Source of the DNA: Trema orientale
Taxonomy: Eukaryota > Streptophyta > Magnoliopsida > Rosales > Cannabaceae
Length of the DNA: 64,000 bases
Direction of reading: 5' to 3'
NCBI GenBank assembly: GCA_002914845.1
Contig: JXTC01000053.1
Coordinates: 625,653-689,652 of the forward strand
Shown: piece after piece, positions 46,461 to 59,468 of the stretch
Layout of the letters: each line of letters begins with the position of its first letter
Numbering within the stretch: position 1 is the first letter of the stretch
Program-made: the position numbers and the translations under genes
Notes under the pieces: model-generated
What the model was told of the DNA's origin: nothing
Databases searched by the model: none
What the model saw: the letters and a program-made list of their open reading frames with translations, nothing else

Positions 46461-49400
46461 TAAAGGTTTTCGATGATCTAGCATATCTTGTTCATGTTAA
46501 TTCTCTTTCGTTTGATGATCTTTGATTTCCATGGTAATCTCTGTGGTTATGTTTGGTCTTGTTCATGTTTTTGAGTATGCTTTATTATATATGATGATTG
46601 ATTGATTTAATGAGTTTAAACGATAATCAATTAGATGTTACTATGAGTTTAGGATCATGTGATGTGCTTTTGATTTTTTGTTCTAGCATGTTCTTGATTT
46701 TTCTATGAATGTTATTTTATGTTCTTGATAAAAGTGTTCATAGAAAATGATTTGATCTTTAATTGTGTTTTAGTTTTTAGGAAAAACTGTTTCTCCAATT
46801 AAAGATTTTAAAATTTTGGATTTTTCAAAAAAAAAAAAAGGGGCTTGGCGGCTAAGGTATTAGATACCCTAGCTATGCCTTAACTCACTAGCACATGATG
46901 ATGTGCTCACGGATTAGTGCTAATCTGTGTAAGTGAGTTGGGCCTTGCCTTAGGCAAAGGCCCATCCGATTATATGTGCCAGACCATTATGGTCATGCGC
47001 ATACAACTAGTAAAGCTAGTGCACTCGTGCACTACCTTGGTGCGTAAGATGTACTTGTCGGCTAGCTTGTTGGCCACACGCGAGTTGAACCATGCAAGGT
47101 TTGTTTGATTATTTGATCAACGCACATAAGATGTGCTTTTGGCTACATATATTTTGGTCGTAAGTCACATGAATTAGTCATGTGCATATGACTAATATAA
47201 GCACATAAGACGTGCTTTGGCCACAGGGGTAGCACCCCGTGCGCTATCCGCACGAGCGTCGACCCGCTCCCGTGGCCGCACGGGCTTCGTTCCGCTCCTG
47301 TAGTCATTTCGTCCCGTGCCTGTGGCTATGCCAATGCCGTGCATGACCCGTGCGGAATTAGTTCCGTACGTGAACGCGTAACATCTCCGAGGATTCATTC
47401 ATCATGCCGTACGTGGGTATGACAACATGTCCACATGCAACGATGTCCCGTCCCCATAGCCACGCCACTTTGCCCTGCCTCCATAGCCGCATACATGCCA
47501 TTGCGTACGCTTGTCGTCGAACTCTACGCGAGCCTGTTGTCGCTTGGCACTTGTCCCGAGCGAGACCGTGTAGCGTTATGCGAGCCTGTCGGTGCTCGGG
47601 ATTGTCCCGAGCGTGGCCGCATGACATCCCAAGGATCGTCCTTGTTACGGTTTCCCGTTCGGACCTTCAACTTGTTCCGAACTATGCGGCTGCATCCCGA
47701 TGCCGTGGACGTCAGATTATCCACTATAGATAGTTTCTTTTTTTTAAAATTTCCTTATTTGAATTTTGAATTAGAGATAATTTAGGAACTTCGAATTAGT
47801 TATCTGATCAGATTTTTGAAATTCAAATTTGGTAACTAATCTGATAGGTTAAGATTCTATCAGAAAATCCTATATTCTCTAATTTTGAAATTTAAAATTT
47901 TGAATTTAAATTAAGGATAAGATTCTCTATTTAAATAAATTTAAATTAAGGATAAGATTCTCAATTTAAATAAATTCAAATTAAGGATAAGATCACTTGA
48001 TTTAAGAAAATTTAAACGATTATTTAAATGTGATCAGGATCACATATTTAAATAAATTTGATTTCAAATTTAAATACGGATAAGATACCACAATTTAAGG
48101 AAATCAAATCCTGTCAGTTGTCATTATGAGACAATGATTATTTAAATTAAATATGAGATAATTAATTTAAATAAATAAGAGTTTATTAATTAGATATTAT
48201 GTGATAATATTTAAACTTTTAAATTCAAATATTTGGATAGATAATTATTAAACTATTTATGTGATAGTTAGTTGTTAATTTGAATTTGAATTTAAATTTG
48301 ATTTGAATTTAGATTTAGAGATATTCTAGGAAATTTAAATAATTAAATCTTCTACTATTTAAATTTGAAACTTGTGAATATTTCGAATTAAAATAAGAAA
48401 GAATATCTTATTTATCCAAATCTTTTTGAATTTAAATTTAAAGTTAGAAGATTACTTTAATGAGATTTAAATGGATAATTGAAAATTATGATATAATTTC
48501 AGATTTGGCTAAATTTTGAACTTTCTATTTATTTTTAGTATGATTAAAAATGATGATTAGATATTATAAGATAAATCTAAATTTAAATTTATGTGATTGG
48601 ATAATATTACTATATTAATTATTTGATAACTAAATTATGATTTGAAATTCAAATATTGAATTTAAATCAAGAAATAATCTAGAAAATTTAATAAGATTAA
48701 ATTTTCAATAGATTATCTATATCAGTTATCTAATAATTAATTTAAAGATTTGAAATTCAAATGCTGAATTTAAATCTGGAAATAATCTAACAGATTAATG
48801 TGATTAAATCTTTTAGATAATTAATATTAATTATGTGATAATTAATTTGAGATTTAAACTTTAAATGTTAAATTCAAATTAACAGATATTTGAAGAGATT
48901 TAATTTGATTAAATTATCTATATATCTAATTTAAATCTTGTGAAGATTTTAATTAGTAAATATCTTCATTATCCAAATTTAAATTTAAATAGAAAATTTA
49001 TATTTTATTTTAATGAGATTAAAATAATGATTTAAAGATTATGAGATAATTTCAAATTTTAAAAATTCAATTAGTGGGAGATATTTTAATTATGAGATAA
49101 TTAAATTTATAATTCAAAATTTAAATCCAAAAGTTGAATTCGAATTTTGAAATATTCAAGGAGATTTAATTTAGATTAAATCTTTTAATTAAATAAATTA
49201 GATTTTGTGAAAATCTTAATTATTTAAATTTGAATATTATCTCTCACAGTTATTATTTAATAATATCTTTTGTGAAAAAATTTTTTAATTATTAAGTAAT
49301 AAAAAATGCTAGAATGATTGATAATCATTAACTTTTCTATTTTATTAAATTCTGCTAATACTTGATTATTATATGAATAATGTTGCATGCATATTCTATA

Positions 49401-50600
49401 TAGAGTATTTAATTACATGATCTTAGTAACATGTCATATGGGATAGTAGAGCTACTCACCTGCAAAATATGAACATGCTTTACATAATTGATTTTAGGTT
49501 ACTAAGAAAGTTAGATAACTGGGTAAAATCATTAAATCCCTAATTATAAAATATTGAGTGGGAGAAGGTATGAGATACCTATGGTCTCCATTGTTGGTTC
49601 ATTATGTACTAGGATGAGCCTCGCCTCAGAATCTTGCTGAGCTCCCGTAGGAGGGTTTTCGTCCGGGTAGTACTGGAAATGAATTTCTTAGGATAAGGTA
49701 TAAGGTGGACTATATGAGGCCGATCACCCGTAGGAGACGGTCTTATATAGAAAGCTTAATTACTGAAATAATGGTTATACACTCAACTCAAAATACTGAT
49801 ATCCTCCCGTAGGAGTTCTTGTTAGTAGAGTAGAGGACTAAGTTAAATAGTAGTTAGAAATATGGGATATGAGATATTTGTCTTATTTTCTAAATGATAT
49901 TGTTTCAATTTGACTTTTTAATTGCATGACTTCCCGTAGGAGGCTTGTAATTAATGGTAAGTTGAATTACCATGAATATTAGCGATAGTCCTACGGATAC
50001 TTCACTTACATATTGTAAATTTTACTTTACATTATATTAATTATTCGAAATATTTGTTACATGATGTTTGCTATTATATGGATTATTTATTTTTGTTCAA
50101 ATAGATATGTCCTTAAGTCCTTCACTAACTATACTCACACACACATAACTTGTATGGTTAGACTATGTTGTCTGGATTAATGTAACCTGGATTTAGTGCT
50201 TATGATTGATATATTATTGAGTTTTTACTCTTATATGTTCGTCCACATTCACTAGTGAGACTAGTGAAGAAAAATATAGCATATAAATAGTGGGAGAATT
50301 CCTAGATAATTCATTGATATATATTGACATGAGATGTCCAATATGTTACTACATAAAATTCAAGGAATTCAGACCACTACAATATTATGCTAAATCTCAG
50401 TGAGATACCTAATGAATATCTTCACTAAGCTAAAGTAGCTAAAGATAAATTTTCTAATCCTTGGCTAAAAGGAAAATGTTTCTTATATCGCACTAAAGGA
50501 TATTGAAAGAAAATTATTAAGGATACCTATACAATACTTGATTGGAAGGTAATAACAATTTATTATTCATTAACTTATTTTAGTGGATGACTTAATAAAT
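46461..50600 (+). other. Long non-coding leader of the Copia element
   Basis: Three blocks: an AT-rich leader (46461-46840), a GC-rich block (about 46880-47720) with repeated CCCGTGC, GCACATAAGA(T/C)GTGCTTT and AGCCACG motifs, then 1.8 kb of TTTAAATT-rich low complexity (47740-49560). The low-complexity stretch holds a tandem unit AATTAAGGATAAGATTCT near 47910-48000. Gag should lie here but no gag motif is visible. A further 1 kb leads into pol. Confidence 0.6.
49642..49942 (+). repeat. Four copies of CCCGTAGGAG
   Basis: Exact copies occur at 49644-49653, 49727-49736, 49806-49815 and 49933-49942. Two are part of the longer CTCCCGTAGGAG, which is nearly self-complementary. Spacing is about 80-125 bp. 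Function unknown. Confidence 0.85.
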
Positions 50601-50609
50601 CTTGGATAG

Positions 50610-52640
50610 GATTCAAGAATCGTTAACCATATTTGTATGTCTATTGCAAAAGGTTCTAGGAAACCAAAGGGTTTAGTGAAGGCAAGTTCACTAAGAGTAA
50701 GGACTACAATAGCTAAAGTGTCTGCACATAAAATAAGAAATATTTAAATTCATGTTTGATGAATTTATGATTTAGGAAATTAAAAATTGTCAAGCATTTA
50801 AGAGAAATTTAGTTTCTGTTTCATATTTGATGAAACGATATTATTCTGTTTGTTTTAATAACAAAGTTTCCATGTGAAAGAATAATATTCTTAATTGCAT
50901 TAAATGACATTTTTATTGACCTAAATTATTCTCGTTTATGTGACAATAATAATGATGAGATTGAACATGATAAATCTAATCATAAGAAAGTGAGTAAGTA
51001 CTAAGAATAAAATATATTTGTACTTCGGTTATATTAACCTAAATATGATCCAAAAATAGGTTAAGGATAGGCATCTAAACTTGTTAGAAGTCAAATTATC
51101 ACCAATCTGTGAATCCTATCTGGAAGGTAAAATGACTAAAAGGTCTTTTATTAGAAAAGACCTAAGAGTACAAGAATGTTTTAAAAAAAGTACGTATTGT
51201 TGTCTGCGGGTCCTTGAGCAATCTAGCCCAATGAGGTTTTGAATATATCATTATAAATGATTATTCAAAATTTTATTATGTTTGCCTAATGTTACTGCTA
51301 ATTGAATTCTTTCAAAAAGTTCAAAGAATTGAAAGCGGAAACCAAAAAGTAATTAGGAAAAGCATAAAGACGCATCAATTGGATCGAAGCATTGAATACC
51401 TCTATAGAGAATTCTTAGGAATATCTCACAGACAATGAAAACTTTTGGCTATGATTAAGTTGTTATTCAATTGTTCATTATTATGACCCCAAAGTAAGTT
51501 ATTTCTTGAGGAGCTAACTGATGATGTAATCAGCCTATCTATGAAAAATAGAATAGAGTAAGCACTAAGGAAGGATAAATCACTAAAAGATCAACATATA
51601 TCGGATCCTCATTGTAGTGGGAGGACTGTGAGACAATCTAGTAGATATTTGGAAATAGCAGAGTCCTATAACCTAGAATCTGATTACTTTATCTACTAAG
51701 AGGAAATAGATGATGTTGATATAGATTTTTGGCAAAAGACAATAGAATCCATATTAGAGTCTATGTACTCTAATAAAATCTGGGATCTTATAGATCCACC
51801 TGAAGGGTTAAAACCTTTTAGGTGTAAAATTAGTCTATAAGAGAAAAAGAAGAATAGATGGAAAGTAAAAACTTTCAAGGCAAGTTAATTACAAAAGGAT
51901 TATATACAAAAAGAATGTCTATTCTGTTGTTATGATCAAGTCTATTGATATACTCTTTTCCGTATTTGTATCTCTTGATTATGAGATATAGTAGATGGAC
52001 GTCAAGATAGTTTTCCTGAATGGCAAACTTGACGGTTGTATCTAAAAGGTACAACCAGATAGATTCATTGAAAAAGGCTAAGAAAGCAAGTTTGTGAAAC
52101 TTTAGAGATCTAATTTATAGATTTAAGCTATTGTCTAGAATTTATCGATTTGATCGATACATAGACGAATCTTTCTATCTATAAAAGATTCAGGGCAGCA
52201 AAGCGATTTTTCCGGTTCATATATATTGATGATATACTAATCATTGGGAATGATATAGGATGACAATTATCAATAAGAATTTGGTTAGCATAATAGCATG
52301 ATATTTATTATGCTGTTGGAATAGTAAGTTGTTACTAATCTAATCTAGTACCTGAACATAGAGTTATAGTCAAGTGTATCCTTAAGTATCTTCAGAGAAA
52401 GAGGAACTATATGCTTGTCTATTCTGGAGAAAGATCTGACTTATGTAAGATATATTAATTCGGATGCTCGATCTGAAAATATACTCCAAAGGATCAACCT
52501 TTTATTATGTGTTAACCCTAATAGAGAGACGATATAGTGAGTAAGATAGCCTTTGCAGAAGAACCTTGCTGATCTGTTTATCAAATCTTTAGCAATCAAA
52601 GTATTTGAAAATCACCTAGAAGGAATGGGACTGCGTAATA
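50610..52640 (+). pseudogene. Copia pol remnant (protease, integrase, RT, RNase H)
   Basis: Pieces occur in Copia order across frames: NHICMS after the protease region (about 50620); GYINLNMIQ and CESYLEGKMTKRSF of the GAG-pre-integrase (about 51030-51150); integrase remnants to about 51420 (KFKELKAETKK). The RT start SMYSNKIWDLIDPPEG is near 51755-51805 and the catalytic FIYIDDILIIGND box near 52216-52255. RNase H traces and a terminal LADLF-like segment extend to about 52640. Stops and indels occur throughout. Confidence 0.85.
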
Positions 52641-52655
52641 TATTACATCTGCTTT

Positions 52656-52673
52656 AAAGGGCAAGTGGGAGAT
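52656..52673 (+). other. Polypurine tract of the Copia element
   Basis: AAAGGGCAAGTGGGAGAT directly before the 3' LTR, the usual plus-strand priming tract. Confidence 0.8.
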
Positions 52674-54146
52674 TGTTGGGAATATGCCCTAGAAAGCAGT
52701 TTCTTTGTTTGGCATTTTAAACAATGTTTANTCTGTAAATAAAAATGGAATACTTTATTTTGCTATAAAATGTAGTGTTGTCTATTTCAACGGGATTGAT
52801 GAAGTCTCCAACCATCGAAGTATTTGACTTCGGATAGAAACACTAGTGCGCTATAAGAAAGTTATAAGTGCATTGAACTGGACTAAGTGAAAATAGAATT
52901 TGAGGTTAAGTGCCATAACTCAATATTCTATCTTTCACTAATCTAGCACTATTGCAAGATTACCTTAGTCCTAGTGATTGTTGGACTTGCTTTCATGAGT
53001 TTTATCTTTTTGACTTACTAAAGGACTAGTTCCGATTATATGGTTCGAACTTCGATATCTTGGAAGATAAGATTTGTGAATTGACGAGAACGCCCTTCAT
53101 GATTTGGACACTATGCATATAATGTAACTTTGAGTTTTTTCAAGGACTTGGATAATAAAAAACTAGGCGCTAGGTATTCACTTTGTGAATTTGACTGTGT
53201 TTGTATGGGCAGTTATAAACATCATAGTCAATTATTATCCATTAGATGAAAAATGGTAACTCAAAGGTAAATATGTACTAGAGGGGTAATACGGTAATTT
53301 CACCTCACTAGTACGATATTGCATCGGGGGTATATCTGCGGGTATAGTATATGCTAAATGGATCAAGTTAATTAAAGTGTTAATTAGCTTCACAGAAAAA
53401 ATATGACATTTAGTCTAAGAGTGCAATATTGGGCCTATAGTAGAGTGTCCCAATATTAATAGACAAGGCCCAGTCATAATTAAGAGTTAATTATGAGTTA
53501 ATTATGACTATGGGTTGTTGGCCCATTGGAGCTTAGACTATTTGGATCCATAAGTTCCCCTGTCTAGCTCACACATAGCCCAATACTAATTGAATGGTCA
53601 GTTGAGCCCAATAAGCCCATTAGGGTTTACATCTCTCTAATACTTAAGAGAAAAGTTCTCTTAAGCCTCAGTAGTAGACCACATGCCACCCATAGCACAG
53701 TAAGTGTGCTTGGCATGAAACAGAGAGAAAAAGAGAGAGTGAGAGTGATGAGCTACCGCGGGAGAAATCCCGAGCTCGTTCATGACTGCTGAGTGAGAGA
53801 TACCCATGGCTGTAAACGTGCAATCAAAGAGAAGGAAGAGTGTCTTCCGGATCGTCCGCTCATCTCTCGTTAGGAATCAAGAAGGTGCTCACACACCGGA
53901 TCAGTCAACAGGTTCTAGAGAATAGATGGGAAGACTCTATAGTTGTGAAGCGCTTCCAGGTTTTATCTAAACCAAGATCCATGAATTGATTTATGTTATA
54001 TCAACGATCCTGTTTATTTTGTTTTGTAAAATTTCAAGAAAATTTTAAAATACTTATTCCGCTACGTTCTTGATTTGTTTACAAAACTGCGAAAATCGTT
54101 TTCGGTAAAATCATTTTTTGGAAATTTATTTTCAGAATTTCCAGCG
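52674..54146 (+). repeat. 3' LTR of Copia
   Basis: Uninterrupted by the nested element. It differs from the 5' LTR by scattered substitutions, a terminal CA to CG change, and loss of about 205 bp replaced by one N (52731). Confidence 0.9.
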
Positions 54147-54151
54147 TCAAC

Positions 54152-55328
54152 TTGTTTAGATGAACAACACTAAACCCACAACTTGATTGTGTCTTGCCAA
54201 ACCACTTTTCACCTGCCAACTCGCTTGTAACCCTCATTTTTTAAACTAGTATTTTCTTTTTTTAGACCATTGTTGTCTTATTTTAAAACAAATAAATTAA
54301 GAATAATTTATAAATTTTACTAATAACTAAATAATCTTAAAAAACATAAATAATCTTAAAACACATATATTGTATAATTTAAATAATTCTACAATAATAC
54401 TTGTAAACAAATTAAATTAAGAAACTTTTATAGTTTAATTATTTATGCACCTCAATATTGGCAGGTCAAAAGGAACAAGTGGATTGAACCGAACCATGCC
54501 TCTTTTTGTTTTAGAAAAAAAACATAAATATTTGCGTCAAGCGAGTCAACCCAGTTTCGAGCATTTAACCCACCAAACCGTTTGTGTCTGTATTATTTTT
54601 ACTTTTATTTTCAATTTTTAGGCTATTATATCTTATTTCAAGACAAATAAATTGAGTAATTTGTAAATTTTACTAGTAATCTATAATATTAAACACATAA
54701 ATTGTACAATTTAAATAAATCTATAGTAATAATAGTAAAAATTAAATTATAGTATTTTTATAGTCTAATTATTTATCTATTTATTGGCGGGTCAATTTTA
54801 GGTTTGGCGGATCGACATGAACCTTTTTTGTTTTTAATTTTTAATAAATTCGTGTCGACCAAATTTCTAGCACAAATTTTCTTCAATACTAACATGCAAA
54901 AAGTCATATGGTCCTCGTTTTGGATTGTCGTGCTGTTTTCTTTAACTATAACTCCCTTTCCCACACACAAAAAAAAAAAGCCTCTTTTTTTTAAATAAAT
55001 ATTCGCGTGAAGTGAGTCTGCCCAATTTTGACTCTATTTTCTTTAACAATAACTCTCCCCCTCCCTCACCACTAAAAAAAAGGCCTCTTTTTTTAAAATA
55101 AATATTCGTGTCAAGTAAGGCAACCCAATTTCAACTCCACCATTTTCTTCAATTCACACTTTAAAAAATAAAAATAAAAACTAAAAAGAAAAGGTGTCGA
55201 ATAGTCGTATTATAACTCGAATTGCTACCCCTAGTTTGATAAGAGATCATAGGCATTGTCTTACTATATGAATGTTATCTCCCCTCCTGAGTTTAAAGAA
55301 GAAATATATATATATATATATAAATGAT
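54152..55328. repeat. Degenerate direct repeats in AT-rich DNA
   Basis: 54240-54450 and 54600-54790 are related copies about 360 bp apart, sharing AAGACAAATAAATTGAGTAA-type and TTTATAGT(T/C)TAATTATTTAT blocks. A shorter unit, AAATAAATATTCG(C/T)GT(G/C)AAG, recurs near 54525, 54994 and 55100. Family not recognised. Confidence 0.55.
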
Positions 55329-55499
55329 AGTTTGATGGGGTATGGATGTAGTCCCCTCAAGGGGATCGGTCCCGTTCATGTTTTGGATAACACAAGTCAC
55401 GTTTAACCAATATGGTGTTAGTTAAAACGTAACATGTGTTGGCCAAAATATGAACAGGACCGATTCTATCGAGGGGACTACATCCGTGGCCAGTTTGAT
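55329..55499. mobile_element. hAT-type MITE with perfect 8-bp duplication
   Basis: Element 55337-55491 (155 bp) flanked by AGTTTGAT (55329-55336 and 55492-55499). The arms pair for about 60 bp: GGATGTAGTCCCCTC at the left, its complement GAGGGGACTACATCC at the right, then GTTCATGTTTTGG with CCAAAATATGAAC. An 8-bp duplication is typical of hAT. Confidence 0.85.
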
Positions 55500-57410
55500 A
55501 TTACATCATACTTAAGGATCATTATCAATTTTGACTTTCTTTTAAATCATGTAATGAAAAAAGGAACAAACTATAAATTATTTACAAAACTAAGGTTTTC
55601 ATTTAATGAAAATTTTAGAATTTCAAAATTACTCCCAACTTAGGTCGAAAATTTTCGATCATGTTGAAAAAGACGAAGTGAAAGAGGTACGACCAGGAAA
55701 GTGGTTGACTATGTTTGACTGTGGTCAAAAATTGTCGATAACTTTCGACTGGCCAAAAATGATCGAAACAGTCGGGATTGACAGTCAAACAAAGGTGTGG
55801 TAGAGATCATGATTGGGATTAGTGATGGTGACAAAATTAGTTTGAAGTTTATTGGAGAAAAATATACTTTAAGATTTGTTATGAAATGTGGTAGCCAATG
55901 GATGTGTGAAATGGTAAATAAAAGTTAGTTTTGATAACATTTATGGTTGAGTTTTTTTTTTCTTTTTTCGTTTTTTGTTCATCATGAGGGTCTTATTGAG
56001 GGTGTAGGAATCATCTTATAGTATCAATATGTAATCTTCCCTCCAGAGTTAAAAAGTATGTATATAGAAAGGAAAAAAAAAAGGAAAAGAAAGGGATAAT
56101 TTAGGGTTACATCATTTACTTAATGCTCATTGGTTCTGCATCTGTAGTAGCACATGTTGTGCCAACATATATGTGTGAATGTATATGTATGAACGTATAT
56201 GAATGCATACATATGAACACATAGAGACGATGTGCAAACTGCATACAAACCACGTATAATCCGTATAAAAAGATGGAGGATATTTTCATATTTATGTCAA
56301 AAAGATGTATAATGTATAGTTGATACAAAATGCATATTTACCGCGTACAAGCAGCATATTATACATGGTAATAATGTGAGGATTTAGTGGAGAGGTTGGT
56401 GAGCCTAAGCATATAAATAGAAACCTCATTTCTCCATTCTCTTCATCCCAAAATATATAGTAGTATGTCAAGTATTTCTCTCATCTAGGAAATTTCTATT
56501 ATGTTTTCTTTGTGTGATTTAACTTTTCAAAGATTAGAGACGTGATAGTTCTCTCATTTTGTTGCGTAAGAAGAATGATTGTTCAAAGAGATCAGAAAAG
56601 TATGAGTGAAAAAATACTTATGGGAGATTGCTTAGGTGTATTTGAGATCAAGATTGTGAGTGAGTGTTTGTAAACACTTGTAAAGATTTTCTCTATAATA
56701 AAAGATCTGTAGTAAATCTATGGATGTAACTACGTAAATTTTATGTCTGGTTGACTCTTACATTTATTTCTGACATTACTGTGTACTTATTCGGAAATTA
56801 AATAAGAGGTGAGAATGTGACTTTTCCCCAACAGCACCTAGGTTTGGCTCACCCGATAATCCCCACGTCCCCTCAATTTTTTTCCTTTTCATATTATTTT
56901 CTCTTTCTAGGGATACATATGCAGTGAAGATAAAGAAAACATTTGCATAAAGCACTTGCATGACACAACAATGTAGAGCATTTATAAATTTAAAAAAGTC
57001 AAAAAGCGGTGTTGTGGTGACGAAGAAAGCATTATCCAAAAGTGGCGTATATATGCCTAGTTTTAAGATATTGAAAATGAAAAAGAGTGTGAGACATGAA
57101 ATACAATCCATGTAACAGCCACTTTGACTTTGCAATATATTCCCTAATTAATGGTGGGTCATGCATATTGGACCCCCCAAATTCCTCCAAACAAACATCT
57201 TTAACTTCTCCCACACAACCGCGAATCAATGAACCTCAACGCTCAACAAGCTTATAATTTAATCCTATAAGTCTTTGTCTATCTATATATTTAATTGCTA
57301 CTCACACAACTCATCACTGCTTAAGTATTAGCTCTCAAATTGTCTAACCATCCCATACACGAAACCTCCATTTTTAAGAAACTTATTCCACTAGTACTCT
57401 AATGTTCTTG
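55500..57410. other. Intergenic DNA with a dispersed repeat
   Basis: 55525-55960 is a second copy of the repeat seen at 20340-20660. It includes a short stretch with repeated TCGA/GTCAAA cores (55640-55800). The rest (56000-57400) holds GTATATGAATGCATACATATG-like dinucleotide-rich sequence near 56170 and no convincing gene. Confidence 0.45.
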
Positions 57411-57419
57411 TATATTTTA

Positions 57420-58656
57420 AGAAAATTAGTCATTTTGTCTATTGAGATTTGCCATCAAGATAAATTTGTCATCTCACTTTTTATTGTGTATTTAAGTGCC
57501 TCTAAATGACAAATTTATTCTTCTTTTGACTTAATATTCAAGTGTCCCTATAATGACAAAGTTGTTATTTTTTTACCCTCTCAATTCTAACAATATTAGA
57601 AAATTATTAATGGACAATAGCCAAATAATCATTTTATATTTTAAATAGCTAATAAATATTTTTTACTATTTTTTTAGACATTTCAAAAGAACTAGCTTTT
57701 ATGATTAAATAAATAAAATAAACAAAAAGAGGTAAAAGAAAAATACTTTTTTTAATGGCTATGTATGTATATGTAAAATAAAAAATAGACTAAATAGAGC
57801 AATTTTTGCGTTAATTTATTAGTGTCAAAATATTTTTAAAATTTATGTAAAAAAAAATACATATTTTCATATCTGAAAGACTTTCTACAAAATGAAATGA
57901 TTATTTGCCCTCTTATTTTTTATGAAAAATATTCATTTCATTTTTGTCATTCATGAAATTCATGAAATGAAATAAGAGGGCAAATTCTCTCTTATTTTCA
58001 TATTTTTATCAAATGAACTACTAAAATGAAATTACTATTTTTCACGAAAAATAAGAGGGCAAATTTATGAAAATATGAAAAATAATAGGGTAAATAGTCA
58101 TTTTATTTTCAAGAAAGTATTTCGAATATGAAAATATACAGTTTTGTTTTACTTAACTTTTAAAAATATTTTGACACTAATGAATTAATATAAAAATTAC
58201 TATGTTTTGTCTTTTTTTTGTTTTACGTATACATATATAACCATTAAAAAAACTATTTTTTTTTTTACCTATTTTCATTTATTTTATTTATTCAATCATA
58301 AAAACTAGCTCTTTAGAAATGTCTAATATAAAAGATAGAAAAAGATTATTTACTAGCTATTTAAAAAATAAAATAATTATTTGACTATTGTCTATTAACA
58401 ATTTTCTAATGGTGTTAGAGTCGATGGAGTAAAAGAATAACAATTTTACTATTTTAGGGGGCATTTAAATACTAAATCAAAAATAAGGGGAGTAAAAGAA
58501 GAACAACTTTACTATTATAAGGGTACTTAATATAAGGGTACTTGAATATTAAGTCAAAAATAAGGGGACAAAGGAAGAATAAATTTACCATCTAGAGGGC
58601 ACTTGAATAATTCATACCAATAGGCAAATGTCAGCGGTCAAAAAGACTAATTTTTT
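57420..58656. mobile_element. 1.24-kb foldback (Mutator-like) element
   Basis: Nearly the whole unit is one large inverted repeat centred near 57970-58030. The left arm contains GACAATAGCCAAATAATCAT and ATGATTAAATAAATAAAATAA. The right arm, reversed, gives GACAATAGTCAAATAATTAT and ATGATTGAATAAATAAAATAA. Ends are (A/G)AAAATTAGTC. Flanks TATATTTTA (57411-57419) and TATATTTGA (58657-58665) match at 8 of 9 positions, the length expected of Mutator. No coding region was found. Confidence 0.8.
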
Positions 58657-58665
58657 TATATTTGA

Positions 58666-59468
58666 ACTACGGCCACTATAATTATTCATTATATGCGGAA
58701 AAAAAGAAACTAAATTGTAAAGCATTTTAACAGAAAATGTTAAGCTAAAACCCGTTGAAAAAGACAAAAAATATATATATTAATAGTTAAAAGAGGGGAA
58801 AAAAAAGAGAAGCAAGCATTGGAAATGGAATAATATTCGTCTCAGCATAATAATAGTAATTTTTACTGCATGTGTTGGAGAATAATAGTGATGTTAGCTT
58901 TGGTAATATATATATATATATATATAGTGCAATCTGAGGGGGAAAAAGACTCGGTGGCCATCAAATGTAATTTCATTTTGAAAAAGAAGAAAATTTCAAA
59001 ATTTAAATTGGAACGCATCCTTGTCTTTTAGTTTTAGACACATGACGTATATTAAAAGGAAAAATAAATAGGGCATATAGCAAAATTCTATAAAAATAAA
59101 AATAGAGCATGCAACAAAATTCTATTGATTGTAACGATATAAATCCGAAAAGTTCGTATAAAAAGAAAAACCCCATTGCTTAACATGATTGACCTCCAAG
59201 CTCTAACCAAATCTAATCATATCTATACCCTTTGCATTTTCTAACAATAAAAGGTCTAAACCCGGCGGAAAAATATTCAAGAAAAAAAAAAAAAAAACGG
59301 TGGGAATCCTACTGCTTTTCTGTATAGGCAACTAGCGTGTCCACTAATCTTCTTTGGAGACGGTGCCAGGCCCATATAGTTGACTATCCGTAGCACATTT
59401 CACTGATTTTGCTTGCTTCTAATTTTTTTTTTAATAATCAAGAATTGGTGAACCGTTGGATGAGTTGA
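58666..59468. other. 3' flank of the WRKY gene
   Basis: AT-rich, with an (AT)n run near 58908-58926 and poly-A near 59282. No canonical poly-A signal could be placed for the minus-strand gene. Confidence 0.4.

Larger units (their letters stand above)
37116..54146 (+). mobile_element. 17-kb Copia element with a Gypsy element nested in its 5' LTR
   Basis: Both LTRs begin TGTTGGGAATATGCCCTAGA (37116 and 52674). A perfect TCAAC duplication flanks the element (37111-37115 and 54147-54151). The primer site TGGTACCAGAG (46450-46460), one base from the initiator tRNA-Met site, follows the 5' LTR after two bases. A polypurine tract (CAAGTGGGAGAT) precedes the 3' LTR. The 5' LTR is split by the Athila-like element 37741-45401. 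The interior has a long non-coding 5' half and a decayed pol. No gag could be recognised. Confidence 0.9.

Noticed and set aside
47192-47785. Several overlapping frames in the GC-rich Copia block
   Set aside because: GC-rich DNA has few stops; the frames lie on both strands with no domain and no shared codon pattern.
56776-57135. 119-codon minus-strand frame
   Set aside because: No motif, AT-rich, no promoter or splice context; a chance open frame is more likely.
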